A stretch of DNA of 64,000 bases from Bombyx mori (Eukaryota > Arthropoda > Insecta > Lepidoptera > Bombycidae), in NCBI RefSeq assembly GCF_030269925.1, contig NC_085128.1, positions 11,038,501-11,102,500 of the forward strand, written 5' to 3'. The notes beneath the pieces were generated by a model. It was given only the letters and a program-made list of their open reading frames with translations, was not told the origin of the DNA and did no database searches. Positions 44,847 to 55,264 of the stretch are shown here, piece after piece. Each line of letters starts with the position of its first letter. Position 1 is the first letter of the stretch. A program made the translations under genes and the position numbers.

Positions 44847-45991
44847 GTCAGGTCATAAGTATTTGTCACACAGTAAAAACTTTTCTTTTAGAATGCTGGC
44901 CACAAAAAAGTTTATTGAATTCGAATTTCGATTTGTTCATGAAAATAAAAATGTATACTTTTAGAATTTTACTCATTTTTAAATATGGAGTGGATGCTTA
45001 AAGAAGACCGTGTTGCAGTTATTGCGTTGCATCGTTGCGGTTACGCGCCAATTCAAATTTTTAACATAGTGAAAATTTTGAATATAACCAAAAGATTCGT
45101 TTATCGTACCATCAAACGATACAATGAAAACTTTAGTGTAGATGACAGGTCAAGAAGTGGTCGCCCTCGGTCTGTTAGGACTCCAGCAGTGATAAAAGCT
45201 GTGAAGGCGCGAATTCAAAGAAATCCCAAACGTAAGCAGAAACTGTTGGCCCTTCAGATGGGTTTAAGCAGAACCACGGTGAAAAGGGTGTTAAATGAAG
45301 ACTTAGGGCTTCGGGCATATCGAAGAAAAACAGAACATCGTTTGAATGCTCGTCTAATGGACCTGAGACTGAAGAGATGCCGCGCTTTGTTGAAGCGGTA
45401 CGCGGGAAAATAATATCGGGAAATTATTTTTTCGGATGAAAAAATTTTTACCGTAGAAGAGAGCTACAACAAACAAAATGATAAGGTGTACGCACACAGT
45501 AGTGAAGAAGCGAGCAACCGTATTCCGCGTGTCCAACGAGGTCATTTTCCATCCTCGCTCATGGTATGGTTGGGAGTTTCTTATTGGGGCTTAACAGAGG
45601 TACATTTTTGTGAGAAAGGTGCGGCATCCGGAGATCCGGCACGAAGACTGGCCCTCCTCCAGTCCAGATTTGAATCCGTTAGATTACAAGATATGGCAAC
45701 ACTTGGAGGAAAAGGCGTGCTCAAAGCCTCATCCCAATTTGGAGTCACTCAAGACATCCTTGATTAAGGCAGCCGCCGATATTGACATGGACCTCGTTCG
45801 TGCTGCGATAGACGACTGGCCGCGCAGATTGAAGGCCTGTATTCAAAATCACGGAGGTCATTTTGAATAAACTTTAGTGTCATAAGAATCTATGTTTTTT
45901 TAAGTTCATTTTGGTATATGAATGGTTACATAATGAATAAACTTGTTTAAATTATTTTACATTAAACCTGTGACAGAATTTATGACCTGAC
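44847..45991 (+). mobile_element. maT-like mariner with internal deletion
   Basis: 1145 bp between TA dinucleotides (44845-44846 and 45992-45993). Inverted ends GTCAGGTCATAAGTATTTGT on the left and GTCAGGTCATAAATTCTGTC on the right. About 150-200 bp shorter than an intact relative, because the transposase has lost its middle catalytic section. Confidence 0.88.
44985..45870 (+). pseudogene. maT-like mariner transposase pseudogene
   Basis: Starts MEWMLKEDRVAVIALH with a helix-turn-helix N-terminal half (RSRSGRPRSVRTP linker). A frameshift with a stop at 45411-45413 precedes IIFSDEKIF (first catalytic Asp). The frame continues to MVWLGVSYWGLTEVHF near 45606. Then a deletion removes the second Asp motif (normally within a QD..P.H block), and the sequence resumes at DWPSSSPDLNPLDYKIW (third Asp) to the end GGHFE and stop at 45870. 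The PLDY motif suggests the DD37D maT branch, though the spacing cannot be counted because of the deletion. Confidence 0.85.
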
Positions 45992-45993
45992 TA

Positions 45994-47387
45994 GTTAGAA
46001 TTAGAAACATTTAATGGCCCCATTAATAATGTGTCATCCAGAGGTCTTTATCACCAGTTATGTTTGTGACATTACCCGTTTCAGATGGTCGTTTATAGTA
46101 TGATTCAGACGCAACACCATTTGAAATGTCCAAATCAGTGGTCAGCCATCAGAATGGAAGTCATCCGAGCTTAATGACCACATCATTCTGTCATTGTCAC
46201 GCAAGCCGATCTCTGCATATAAATGATACCTATATTTGCAAATTAATAATAAAAGCTAACATCTTCTGGAAGTTTTCTAGCGATTTTATTTATTATTCAA
46301 GATAATAATAAAATAGTATTCACATAGGCACGTTTACCTCATACATGAGTGTTCTTACAAACAAATAAAATAAGGTACTGGATACATACATAAATGTATA
46401 TAGAAAAGTGCATAAAATTACATAACGAAATGTATCGTAATGTATATTTTAGTGACTTAATGTTTTGAAAAAATAATAATAATAAAATAAATCTAAATTT
46501 TCTTCTGAAACAACTAATTTATTTTAATGGAATAACAAAAAATAAAAAATATCAAAAAAAAAACGGGGCTAAAGTATATTTATTTATTATATATTTTTAA
46601 CAGAGTTTATTTACTTTAACTTTTGGTTATAATTTAAATATGCTATCTTGTTATATAACTTGTTGCCATTTCAGTGACATAATTCTACTGCTGTTAAAAT
46701 TTTGGAACTTCTCATCAATAAACTGTGACAATTAGTTTTGAAAGTATTTTCTTGATGTTAACGTGACACAACCATAAAAAGTTTGAAGAGATCAATACAG
46801 ATAAAAACTTGAGTGTGCGATATCAGGGATATGTGGTGGATACCTTAAGATTTGCCAAACAAGCTCGCTCCATTTTGCTGAATGGCTAAATATATTTATG
46901 GGTTGTTGTCACGACGAAAGATTCTTAAGCTATTGATTAATTCTCATCGTTATTTCTCTATTTCTTGCTTCAATCTCATGAGCTGTTGCCAGTAGAAAAG
47001 TCCGATATATTTTTTTTCCGAGTGCGTACTGTAACAACACTTCAGAGTACTTTGAGGTATTTAAAATTATTTTGACTGATGCCGTTAAAAACCCTTCAGC
47101 TGTTCGCGTTACCATTCAAGTGAAATTCAAGTTGAAAAAAAAAGTTCGATAAAAATAAACGAAATTATTCTACATTCAAAATCACTGTGACTTTCAATCA
47201 GTGAACCAGGTTCAATGTGTTATCGGCAAAACTTGATCTTTCAATGAATGTTTTCTGAGTTATTTATCTGACCTATATTTAACATTTATGATATTATGTA
47301 ATGAATGCAGTGTTAAATCCGTGTTCGGATGTGATGCGACCCTACAAATTAGTTAAGTTTAATGAAATACGTCAGATCAGAAATTTT
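45994..47387. other. No gene seen
   Basis: AT-rich DNA with A- and T-runs (46480-46610). Nothing recognised on either strand. The minus-strand open frame at 46930-47115 carries no motif. Confidence 0.55.
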
Positions 47388-47692
47388 GAAGTCGTCGTGG
47401 CCTAAAGGATAAGACGTGTGCATTCGTTGTTGCGATGCACCGGTGTTCGAATCCCGCAGGCGAGTACCAATTTTTCGAATGAAATACGTACTTAACAAAT
47501 GTTCACGATTGAAGCAGTAATGCGTTTCGGTTTGAAGGGTGGGGTAGCCGTTGTAACTATACTGAGACCTTAGAACTTATATCTCAAGGTGGGTGGCGCA
47601 TTTACGTTGTAGATGTCTATGGACTCCAGTAACCACTTAACACCAGGTGGGATGTGAGTTCGTCCAGCCATCTAAGCAACAAAAAAAAAACT
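47388..47692 (+). repeat. Bm1-like SINE with tRNA head, internally deleted
   Basis: The only copy here with the tRNA-derived head: GTCGTCGTGGCCTAAAGGAT (A box TGGCCTAAAGG) and the B box GTGTTCGAATCCC, then AATGAAATACGTACTTAACA and GTTCACGATTG. It then jumps straight to AAGCAGTAATGCGTTTCGG in the body, so the linker and first part of the body are missing. The copy ties the tRNA head and the repeated body into one SINE family. Confidence 0.85.
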
Positions 47693-47949
47693 TCGTATTA
47701 GATATAACCATTGCTTATTTGGAATTAATTAGATCAAAATAAATGATCCTCTTCTACACTTTTCTTCATTAAACGAGTCTCCATATTTTCGTATAATAGG
47801 TAAATTAAAAGGGGTCACGTGTTCTTGTTTCTAACTCTATTGAAGAGCTCACGATAATGCTGACATTAGGTTGTTACCGAAACCTATGCTCGATTAGCCA
47901 CCTCGAGATTGAAGTTAGAAGGGAAGCTAAATCAGTTTTGGCATAAGTA

Positions 47950-49330
47950 GGGGAGCGAGGGGCTTGTTGTAACAGTTTTCATGAAAACTAATATATCTTG
48001 AGATTCATTGATTAAATTGCTACTAAATAATGACGAATGGATACTGTAACTCTTCCTCTACCAAATCAAGTAAAAATAGTAACATTTATCATTGGTCATT
48101 ATTGTACAATTAATTATTTTCTAGAAGAAGTGCGGTGTTACAACTTACCTCGTGCTTGGGGCAAGTTGTAACGTCTACCGGGGCAAGTAGTAACGACAAT
48201 TCTTTGTTTATTTTTAGCAAAATTTACACCTTTCTAAAGTAGGTATTATATAATTGTTATCAAAAATCAACTTAAATACATTTTTTAAGTAATCTAAACG
48301 TAAAAATTAAGTAATTAACAGTTTTATTTAGTTAAGCACTACTTTTAATCATCATGGCACTTTTAAGTTACAGTAAGTATATAATTAAATTATTTATATC
48401 TAAGCTATGCTTCGTAATTATCTCTTTTTAATATTTATCTAACAAATTGCACTTATATCAACATTTGGTGGGTTTTATTATAATTGAATTCAGTCTTCAT
48501 CTGCGCTACAATTAATACAAATAAAAGATATAGTGTCTCCTGTACACATCCTACAAGTGCCCCCATCTTACAAATGATACAATCTTCTTTATTTGAATCT
48601 GTTTAAGCTTCACCACATACCAGAGCACTCTTCTGATTCAGATTCTGAATCTGAACATAAAATCTTTTTTTTAACTCTGTCCACTCCGGTTTATTTTTTT
48701 GTTGATTTACCTTTGCCTTTCCCCTTCCTTTTCCTTTACCTATTTCTTTAATTTTATCATCTTTTTTCTGTTATTTCTTTATCTTTTCCTCATATTCCTT
48801 TTGTAAGGCTTGTTTTCCGGGAGTTTCTGTCAATACTGGTCGTCAATTCACGTCAATTCTTGGTGGCGCCTTTCGTAGAGGTCTAATGTTCGATAGCGAA
48901 AAAGTTTTTTGTAGACTGTTTTAGCATGTTACAACAAGCCCCGGGATTTTGTTACAACTAACCCCATGGTATGATTTTTAAAATTTATCAAGATAACTAT
49001 TTAAACAATTTAGCGATCTTAAAAACTGTTACACATTAACAGAGATAAATAAATTTAAATGTAAATAAGATATAGAAATTTTGAAATTGGTCGATAATAA
49101 TAACGTAAACCAAAATTTTACGACAGTACAATTTTATATTACCTGGCAAAAATGAGGCGCATGCACATTTTCGCTCATTGCGCTGGCCGGCGGGACATTG
49201 GCTATGACAACATGATGCGGTGCGATTTATAGGTCAAATCGAGTCAAAGAAATACGCTAATATTGTTTAAGATCCTAGTGAAAAGAGCCTGTTACTACTT
49301 ACCCCTGTTACAACAAGCCCCTCGCTCCCC
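47950..49330. mobile_element. TA-duplicating DNA transposon, GTTACAAC-rich ends
   Basis: Perfect inverted ends of about 26 bases begin GGGGAGCGAGGGGCTTGTTG at 47950 and, reversed, at 49330; TA lies on both sides (47948-47949, 49331-49332). Subterminal DNA repeats a GGGGCAAGT(T/A)GTAAC-like word several times in both orientations (48130-48200, 48930-48970, 49290-49320), a likely transposase-binding array. The 1381-bp element is probably non-autonomous; a minus-strand remnant inside suggests pogo-like ancestry. Confidence 0.8.
48490..48880 (-). pseudogene. Remnant of a pogo-like transposase C-terminus
   Basis: Minus-strand translation in broken frames shows a Lys-rich stretch, an acidic SDSESE-like patch, then CIICKMGALVGCVQ and, after a frameshift, ISFICINCSADED and a stop at 48490-48492. 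The two spaced Cys pairs resemble the zinc-binding tail on lepidopteran pogo-type transposases. No catalytic domain remains. Identification is by general resemblance. Confidence 0.45.
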
Positions 49331-49332
49331 TA

Positions 49333-49735
49333 CATTCGTAAGATTTTGTCTGGACGAAAACAGGTACGAGTCAAGGATATCTTAAATAGGAAGCTTACTC
49401 CATCTCTCCATCATTTTTTACGGTGGTAGGACCTCTTGTGAGTCCGTACGGGTAGGTACCACCGCCCTGCCTATTTCTGCCGTGAAGCAGTAATGCGTTT
49501 CGGTTTGAAGGGTGGGGTAGCCGTTGTAACTATACTGAGACCTTAGAACTTATATCTCAAGGTGGGTGGCGTATTTACGTTGTAGATGTCTATAGGCTCG
49601 AGTAACCACTTAACACCAAGTGGGCTGTGAGCTCATCCACCCATCTAAGGAATAAAAAAAAAGTAGATTCATAAGATTTTGTGTCCACGAAAACCAGCTT
49701 CGAATCAAGGATATCTTAAATAGGAAGCTTACTCC
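49333..49735. repeat. 72-bp direct repeats flanking a SINE
   Basis: 49333-49404 and 49664-49735 share ATTCRTAAGATTTTGT, ACGAAAAC and an identical TCAAGGATATCTTAAATAGG followed by AAGCTTACTCCAT, with several mismatches in between. The SINE at 49424-49663 lies between them. Far longer than a target-site duplication, so this is a separate local duplication. Confidence 0.8.
49424..49663 (+). repeat. Bm1-like SINE
   Basis: Plus-strand near-consensus copy from ACGGTGGTAGGACC to CATCTAAGGAATAAAAAAAA. The minus-strand open frame reaching across its end is spurious. Confidence 0.9.
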
Positions 49736-49948
49736 ATGTCGCATGCACACTTCACATGCACGCTGGCGCAATGACGCTCGTGAATATATTTTTTTGTCAT
49801 ACGTCATTTTCTCTAACAACTAGTGTTAAAAATTACAAATCACACACTAAACTAATATTTGTCGGTAATAATGGAAAAATAGACTGTTACACATACTTAT
49901 GTATCTACTTAAATTTTATACGTACATACATATAATTATATCTACTTA

Positions 49949-50343
49949 GTCTGGCCATAAATACTGTTACAATAAAATAAAAAAAATCTATTGCAAATAA
50001 CATTTATTACTTTTACAGTGTGTTAGTTTAATACATAAATATAAAACAATTTAAAGTATAAAAAGCTTATTGGAAGTGGTCTCCATTGGCAGCAATACAG
50101 TCCTTTAAACGTTGAGGCCAGTTATCAATAGAAGCACGCACTCTTTTAATTACTTTATGTAATGTAATCACAGCGATTCGGTTCTCTTTATCACCCCACT
50201 CCATTTGAATATCGCAAAATATTGTACAATGTTTTGGCGCCAAAATGAGAAAACTCAATGAGCAATCATATAAAAATGACAGATTCCAAATTCAAATGTA
50301 ATATTTTGTTTATTTTTAATTGTAACAGTATTTATGGCCAGAC
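49949..50343. mobile_element. MITE derived from a maT-like mariner
   Basis: 395 bp with perfect inverted ends GTCTGGCCATAAATACTGTT (both sides continue ACAAT) and TA duplications at 49947-49948 and 50344-50345. On the minus strand a 63-residue frame fuses the first residues of a transposase (MEWGDKENRIAVITLHK) directly to its last (RASIDNWPQRLKDCIAANGD HFQ). These match both termini of the enzyme at 44985-45870. A clear internal-deletion derivative, of a related but distinct subfamily (different ends). Confidence 0.9.
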
Positions 50344-50969
50344 TAAGTATATAAAGAACAATTAAATCTGCACGTCGCGTGTATGTTTTCCCGATGTAGG
50401 ACTCTAACCCTCACCCCTCGATCCAGAAGTCAAGGACATCGAGTCAGTCAATAGCTGTAACAAACATAAAAGTAATAAATAAAATATTGATTCCCCGGAT
50501 AAGATAAAGCAAACCAGGAATTCAGTTAAACAAACGAAACCATGATACATCAATATTCTGACACAATTCCACGTGTGCTTCAATATTATTTTCACCAATT
50601 ATATATTATATATTGAGTGATTCACGAATAAAGTTTGACGGGATCGATCATCGTTATACGAATCGGATTTATTCGCCGGATACTTCGCATGAATGATTCA
50701 TTCGTTTGGAGTTGAACAATAACTGTCAATGACGTTATGTATTGTACATTGATATTTTTCAAGGGTATCTTTCAATTATGAAGGTTATAATTTTTCTGTC
50801 AATAATAGATTGATTGCATTGGCTGTTTATATTGGGAATGAGCTCGATTGGTATTATAATCTGTAGACATCACAAAATGAATATGGATATGATTGTATTG
50901 CATTACATGCACCCGGATAGCAAAGAAAGTATTATCACACAAACAGTTATTTTTCTATAGTTTTTTTTA

Positions 50970-51215
50970 TTACTGGTGGTAGGACCTCATGTGCGTCCGC
51001 ACGGGTAGGTACCAACACCCCGCCTATTTCTGCCGTGTAGCAGTAATGCGTTTCGGCTTGAAGGGTGGGGCAGCCGTTGTAACTATACTGAGACCTTAGA
51101 ACTTATCTCGAGATTTAAGGCGCATTTACGTTGTAAATGTCTATGGGCTCCAGTAACCACTTAACACCAGGTGGGCTGTGAGCTCGTCATCCGACATAAG
51201 CAATAAAAATAAATA
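50970..51215 (+). repeat. Bm1-like SINE
   Basis: Plus-strand copy, ACTGGTGGTAGGACCTCATG to an A-rich tail after CATAAGCAATAAAAATAAA. A small deletion around CTTATCTCGAGATTTAAGG distinguishes it. Confidence 0.9.
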
Positions 51216-51663
51216 AATTATATCGTTCAGACTGCCTGTGGTTTGGTTTTTCGTTATAAAAAGCTTCAATTATACTAAATTAATATGAGCTTCCTGTGGT
51301 GTTAAGCGGCTTCACGAAAGCTTCTTCTATATCCCGTAATATAATGCATACGAAATCACAGAGACAGTTTGTATTTAAAAATCGCCCTAGCCAGTACAAT
51401 TTAGAGAAAAAACAGAAGAAAGAAAGAAGTTAGAGAAGAAACAGAAAAGTTTTAATTAAAACTTCATTATTGTTTTATGTCTCGGTAGCTTCAGATCAAA
51501 ATTAGTTTTAGTGAATACAAACCATGACAGACAGACGAAATTAGAAAACTGTTGGCAAAAAATATGGCTGCTGAAATAGAGAGAGCTGCGGATATTCATA
51601 CTGAAAATAGCAGTACAGTTTATTTTGAAAACGCTGTAGCACAAAAGAAAGATTTATATATCA

Positions 51664-51957
51664 CTAGCTGACCCGGCAGACATCATATTGCCGCAATCGA
51701 AAAATAAAAGACCTAAACTTTTGTATAAAATAAACTTAAAACAAACAAAAGGAATCCGTTCGACGGGGGACACATCAAAGGGAAAACAAAATTCTTATTT
51801 TTATTTATTTCCAAGCATTTTCAAATTTATCTACCTTTTAAACCTTCTCTGGACTTCCACAAATAATTCAAGAAAAAAAATAGCCAAATCGATCCAACCG
51901 TTCTCGAGTTTTAGCGAGACTAACAAACAGCGATTCATTTATATATATATAAGATAA
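51664..51957 (+). mobile_element. Helitron-like fragment, 'CTAGCTGACCCGGCAGAC' family
   Basis: Begins CTAGCTGACCCGGCAGACAT and ends CGAGTTTTAGCGAGACTAAC, then ATTCATTTATATATATA, start and end motifs of a widespread non-autonomous insect element that I take as Helitron-like. The plus-strand open frame inside is incidental. Confidence 0.55.
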
Positions 51958-51977
51958 GATAAGATAAGATAAGATAG
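51951..51977 (+). repeat. (AAGAT)n microsatellite
   Basis: Five-base unit AAGAT repeated about five times, directly after the Helitron-like end; each unit contains GATAA, a GATA-factor core. Confidence 0.85.
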
Positions 51978-52320
51978 ATTGCTGGTGGCAGGCCATGCTG
52001 TGGGCCCTCACGGCTCGTTACCACCGTCCGACCTGTTTCATTGGGTAGCTAAAAAGAGTTCTCACTTGAAGACTTGGATGTTCTTATACACGATTAACAT
52101 TTTAAAAATTTCTTTTAAGTGAGGCCGTCGGTTTGAGATATCTACGGGCCTAAATAATAGTACATACCACAGTGGAAAATAAAAAGAAATATCATTACAA
52201 AATATGAATTCGTTAGAAAGAGAAATATAACAAAATTGTGGAGATTTTGCCAGATAGTTTCGCCAATCGCCAGTCGCTCTGAACGCCAGTAAGTTTAGTT
52301 AAAAATAAAATATCACGTAT

Positions 52321-52325
52321 AATCC

Positions 52326-52389
<64 letters not shown>

Positions 52390-52497
52390 TGCCCTTGTAG
52401 GCAGACGAGCATACGCCCCACCTGATGGTGAGTGGTTACCGTCGCCCATGGACTTCAGCAATGCCAGGGGCAGAGCCAAGCCGCTGCCACTTTCCTC
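52321..52497 (-). repeat. LINE/SINE tail family with very long poly(A)
   Basis: A T tract of about 59 bases followed by GCCCTTGTAGGCAGACGAGC, CCACCTGATGGTGAGTGG and GCAGAGCCAAGCCGCTGCC. Same family as 24944 and 42968, here with a young-looking pure tail. The Lys-run open frame is an artefact of the tail. Confidence 0.75.
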
Positions 52498-52894
52498 CTT
52501 CCTGAATAATAATTCAACAAATCAACATCTCTCCGCCTGATTTAGTTTAGATCATAATTGAGTAAGACCACAAGAGCGTTCTAAGCATGACACTTTAGCT
52601 AAATACCTACTATACCGACTATAGTACCTACTCGCCCTTTCATATACAACGGTCTCACAGCTAATGGAGGACAAACATGTCCAATTTAGTGATGATTTGC
52701 GATCGCACTAATGGTACCCAGAATGTGTTATTTATGACCTCAGTTCTACATCAGTCACTCAGCGTGTATTCTCTGCGGTAAGGAACAGTTTTGTAATAGA
52801 ATTCGGCACGCATTAGACAAATTATCGAATCTGTTGATTACATTTTTTCTTCTTTAAATGACGGTAGGGTATATCCTTTCAATACTTAGGGTCT

Positions 52895-53362
52895 GACCAC
52901 AGCCGAAATCTTCGTTCATCTCACAATCTTCTTCTTCGCTGTCCTCCACATAGTTCTGACTTTTTACATTCTTCATTCACAATTCAGTCTATTCTTCTAT
53001 GGAATGCGCTACCACTCAAAATAAGGTCGGCCACTACACGTGAAGCGTTTAAGACGAAGGTTCGAGAACTGTTTCTCAGAGAGTTAGCAGAGTCATCTAA
53101 TTGATAATATTTGTTTATATATGTTTTTATATGTATATATTTATATATATCTATATATTTATGTATATGTATTTATTTAAGTACTATGTATTATGTATGT
53201 TATATATACACATAATATATGTTTAAGTAATATCCCCTTCACACTACACCTACCAAGCTTCATCTCTGCACTCCCCTAAGGTAGACTGTTAGAGAATGCC
53301 TATGGCATTAAGTCCGCCTTTATACTTTCTAGTATAAGAAGTTATAAATAAATAAATATATG
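52895..53362 (+). mobile_element. 5'-truncated LINE 3' end (CR1-like)
   Basis: Encodes the end of a reverse-transcriptase ORF: FTIQSILLWNALPLKIRSAT, then TREAFKTKVRELFL and a stop at about 53101. A 3' UTR with GCCTATGGCATTAAGTCCGC and an ATAAATAAATAA tail follows. The 'LWN.LP..IR' ending is typical of CR1/Jockey-group LINE proteins. Confidence 0.75.
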
Positions 53363-54305
53363 AGCGGGAATGAAATGGTACTATCATACAGCTTATTTCT
53401 GTGGCTTAGAAATCGCACGTTTCTATTCTAAGGGTCATATCTGAAATTTTGGCACAAGGAATACGTTTATTACTGGTCTTGTAATTTCTTTTGAGCTCCT
53501 CAATAAGCAAGCAATCGTATTGGTTTTATAATCGGTATAAGTGAATGGAAAATAAGCGCGCCAAGTCACCGGTGGCGTCTCCACCTCCAATACAACTTTA
53601 ATCATCTGGCTTCGATTTTGTATTCAGCGCGGGCACGGAGCACAGCCAACTTTGATGCAGCTAAAATGAATAAAAATATGCATCCAACGATTTGCACAAC
53701 ATACCGAACGAAAACGAAATACAAAATTTATTACGTCTCCGAAGCGTTTTTGAATGTTTAAATTTTTGTAGTATGGAAATTTTGCGGTATTTTCTGTGAT
53801 CGTGTAAGATGATTTTATGTTTTCGTATATATTTTTTTATAAAATATGTATGTCGTAAATCGTTAGATATTTTTTATTTTACAGACTTTTACTTGAAACA
53901 CTTCCGTCATCTGAGACTTAATCACATAAATTTCGCAAGACAGATTTCTTAGTAGGTATCTCCTAAAAATAATGAACTCAATGCAAAGATAAATTGTACT
54001 CAATGCATTTCAGCTTCGTTATAAAAGTACTATCTTCAGAAATATAATATTCGCGATCATTACGCACACCCAGCTAGCAAGAATCTAGAATTACTCTTTA
54101 ATACCGGACGAAACTACCGACCGCATAACAAGATGTCTTGCAAGTCGTTTAAAAATGCTTTTTAATGTTATATTAAAGATGCGAAAACAAGAATTTCTTT
54201 GAACAATTTTTTGAAAATGTTTTGTTTTATTAAACTTTGTTGACGTTATGGTTTTTTTGTGTAAGTATCGTGTCAAACTGAAGGTGGGAAGGATATGTTA
54301 CGCCG
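53363..54305. other. No gene seen
   Basis: AT-rich with no recognised element. A minus-strand open frame at 54091-54276 has no motif. Confidence 0.5.
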
Positions 54306-54646
54306 CCTTAGGACCATGGGGCGGTAGCACTCGCTACAGATTATAAGCGGCGATGCAAACTCCGCTACCTGGTGTCACCCCGGTCATCGTTCTCGACTGG
54401 TCATCGAACCCGTCGCTTGCGACGAAGGGCTCGAAGAGTAAATTAACCCTCAGACACAGCCCACTGAGATTCTCACCGGATCTACTTAGTGGGTCGCGTT
54501 TCCGATCCGGTGGTAGATTCTGCGAAGCACGGCTCTTGCTAAGGTTCGTGTTAGCAACGTCGTCAGATTTGAGCCCCGTGAGCTCATCTACTTGTTAAGG
54601 TTACGCTGAAATAGCCTCTCAAGGTTATCAGCTTAGGTAGGAAAAA
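54306..54646 (+). repeat. Jockey-3'UTR-related SINE/LINE fragment
   Basis: GC-rich head (CATGGGGCGGTAGCACTCGC) followed by the same body as 32262-32475, including GGTGGTAGATTCTGCGAAG and GAGCCCCGTGAGCTCA. A-tail GGTAGGAAAAAAAAG at the right. Confidence 0.6.
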
Positions 54647-55169
54647 AAAGATGTCACTGCTGCCTAAATAGGAAGGGAGCTTCTTCCCTTGTAGTGGGGT
54701 CCGTTTGAGGCCTGTGCCATGCCTACGCAAAGGTGTACCATGATCAGAGAATCGATTTTCGTTATGGGCGAAACGCGTATCATTCGAGGGCGGAAACTTC
54801 AATATCGTACTGCAGGCTTGGTCTCGCGGTTTGACTGATTCAGTTGTCGGTCTATGAACCGTTTAGGTGGCTCGTTTTGTCCTCAAATACCGCGTGACCG
54901 GTGAGGGCATCCCATATTCCGACTGACGCACGTGATGACAGGTCGCGGTTGATTCTTTTGCTACTTGCGCCGCGTCGATGCAGTGAGTCATAAAAACAAT
55001 GCAGTGTCACTATAGTTGCAATTACGCGGAAGTGGCGCGTCGTTATAATAGGACAGGACTATTTGACAACGACTAGTCCTGGAAAGCTCAAATTCTGTTT
55101 GTCCGATGTTCTGCAGAAGGCTATGACGGAACGGGAATACGATGGTACGAAATCAATGTCCTAAATTAC
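54647..55169. other. GC-richer unclassified DNA, no gene seen
   Basis: Less AT-rich than neighbours, with fragments of open frames in both directions and no recognisable protein. Probably decayed repeat sequence next to the RTE element. Confidence 0.4.
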
Positions 55170-55184
55170 GTTTAAGTTTAAATT

Positions 55185-55224
55185 ATTCTTTTTCTCCACC
55201 TTATCCCACTAGGTGGGGTCGGCA
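55185..55224 (-). mobile_element. Micro-copy (40 bp) of the RTE 3' end
   Basis: Matches the last 40 bases of the neighbouring full-length RTE (CTTTTTCTCCACCTTATCCC ... GGTGGGGTCGGCA). Flanked by GTTTAAGTTTAAATT (55170-55184) and GTTTAAGTTCAATTT (55225-55239), a 15-base target duplication with three mismatches, so it is a separate, older, extremely truncated insertion. Confidence 0.8.
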
Positions 55225-55264
55225 GTTTAAGTTCAATTTGGTGGTTTCAAAAATATTAGCGACC

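Noticed and set aside
52213..52479. An open frame with a long Lys run
   Set aside because: It is the translated poly(A) tail of a minus-strand repeat; no gene.
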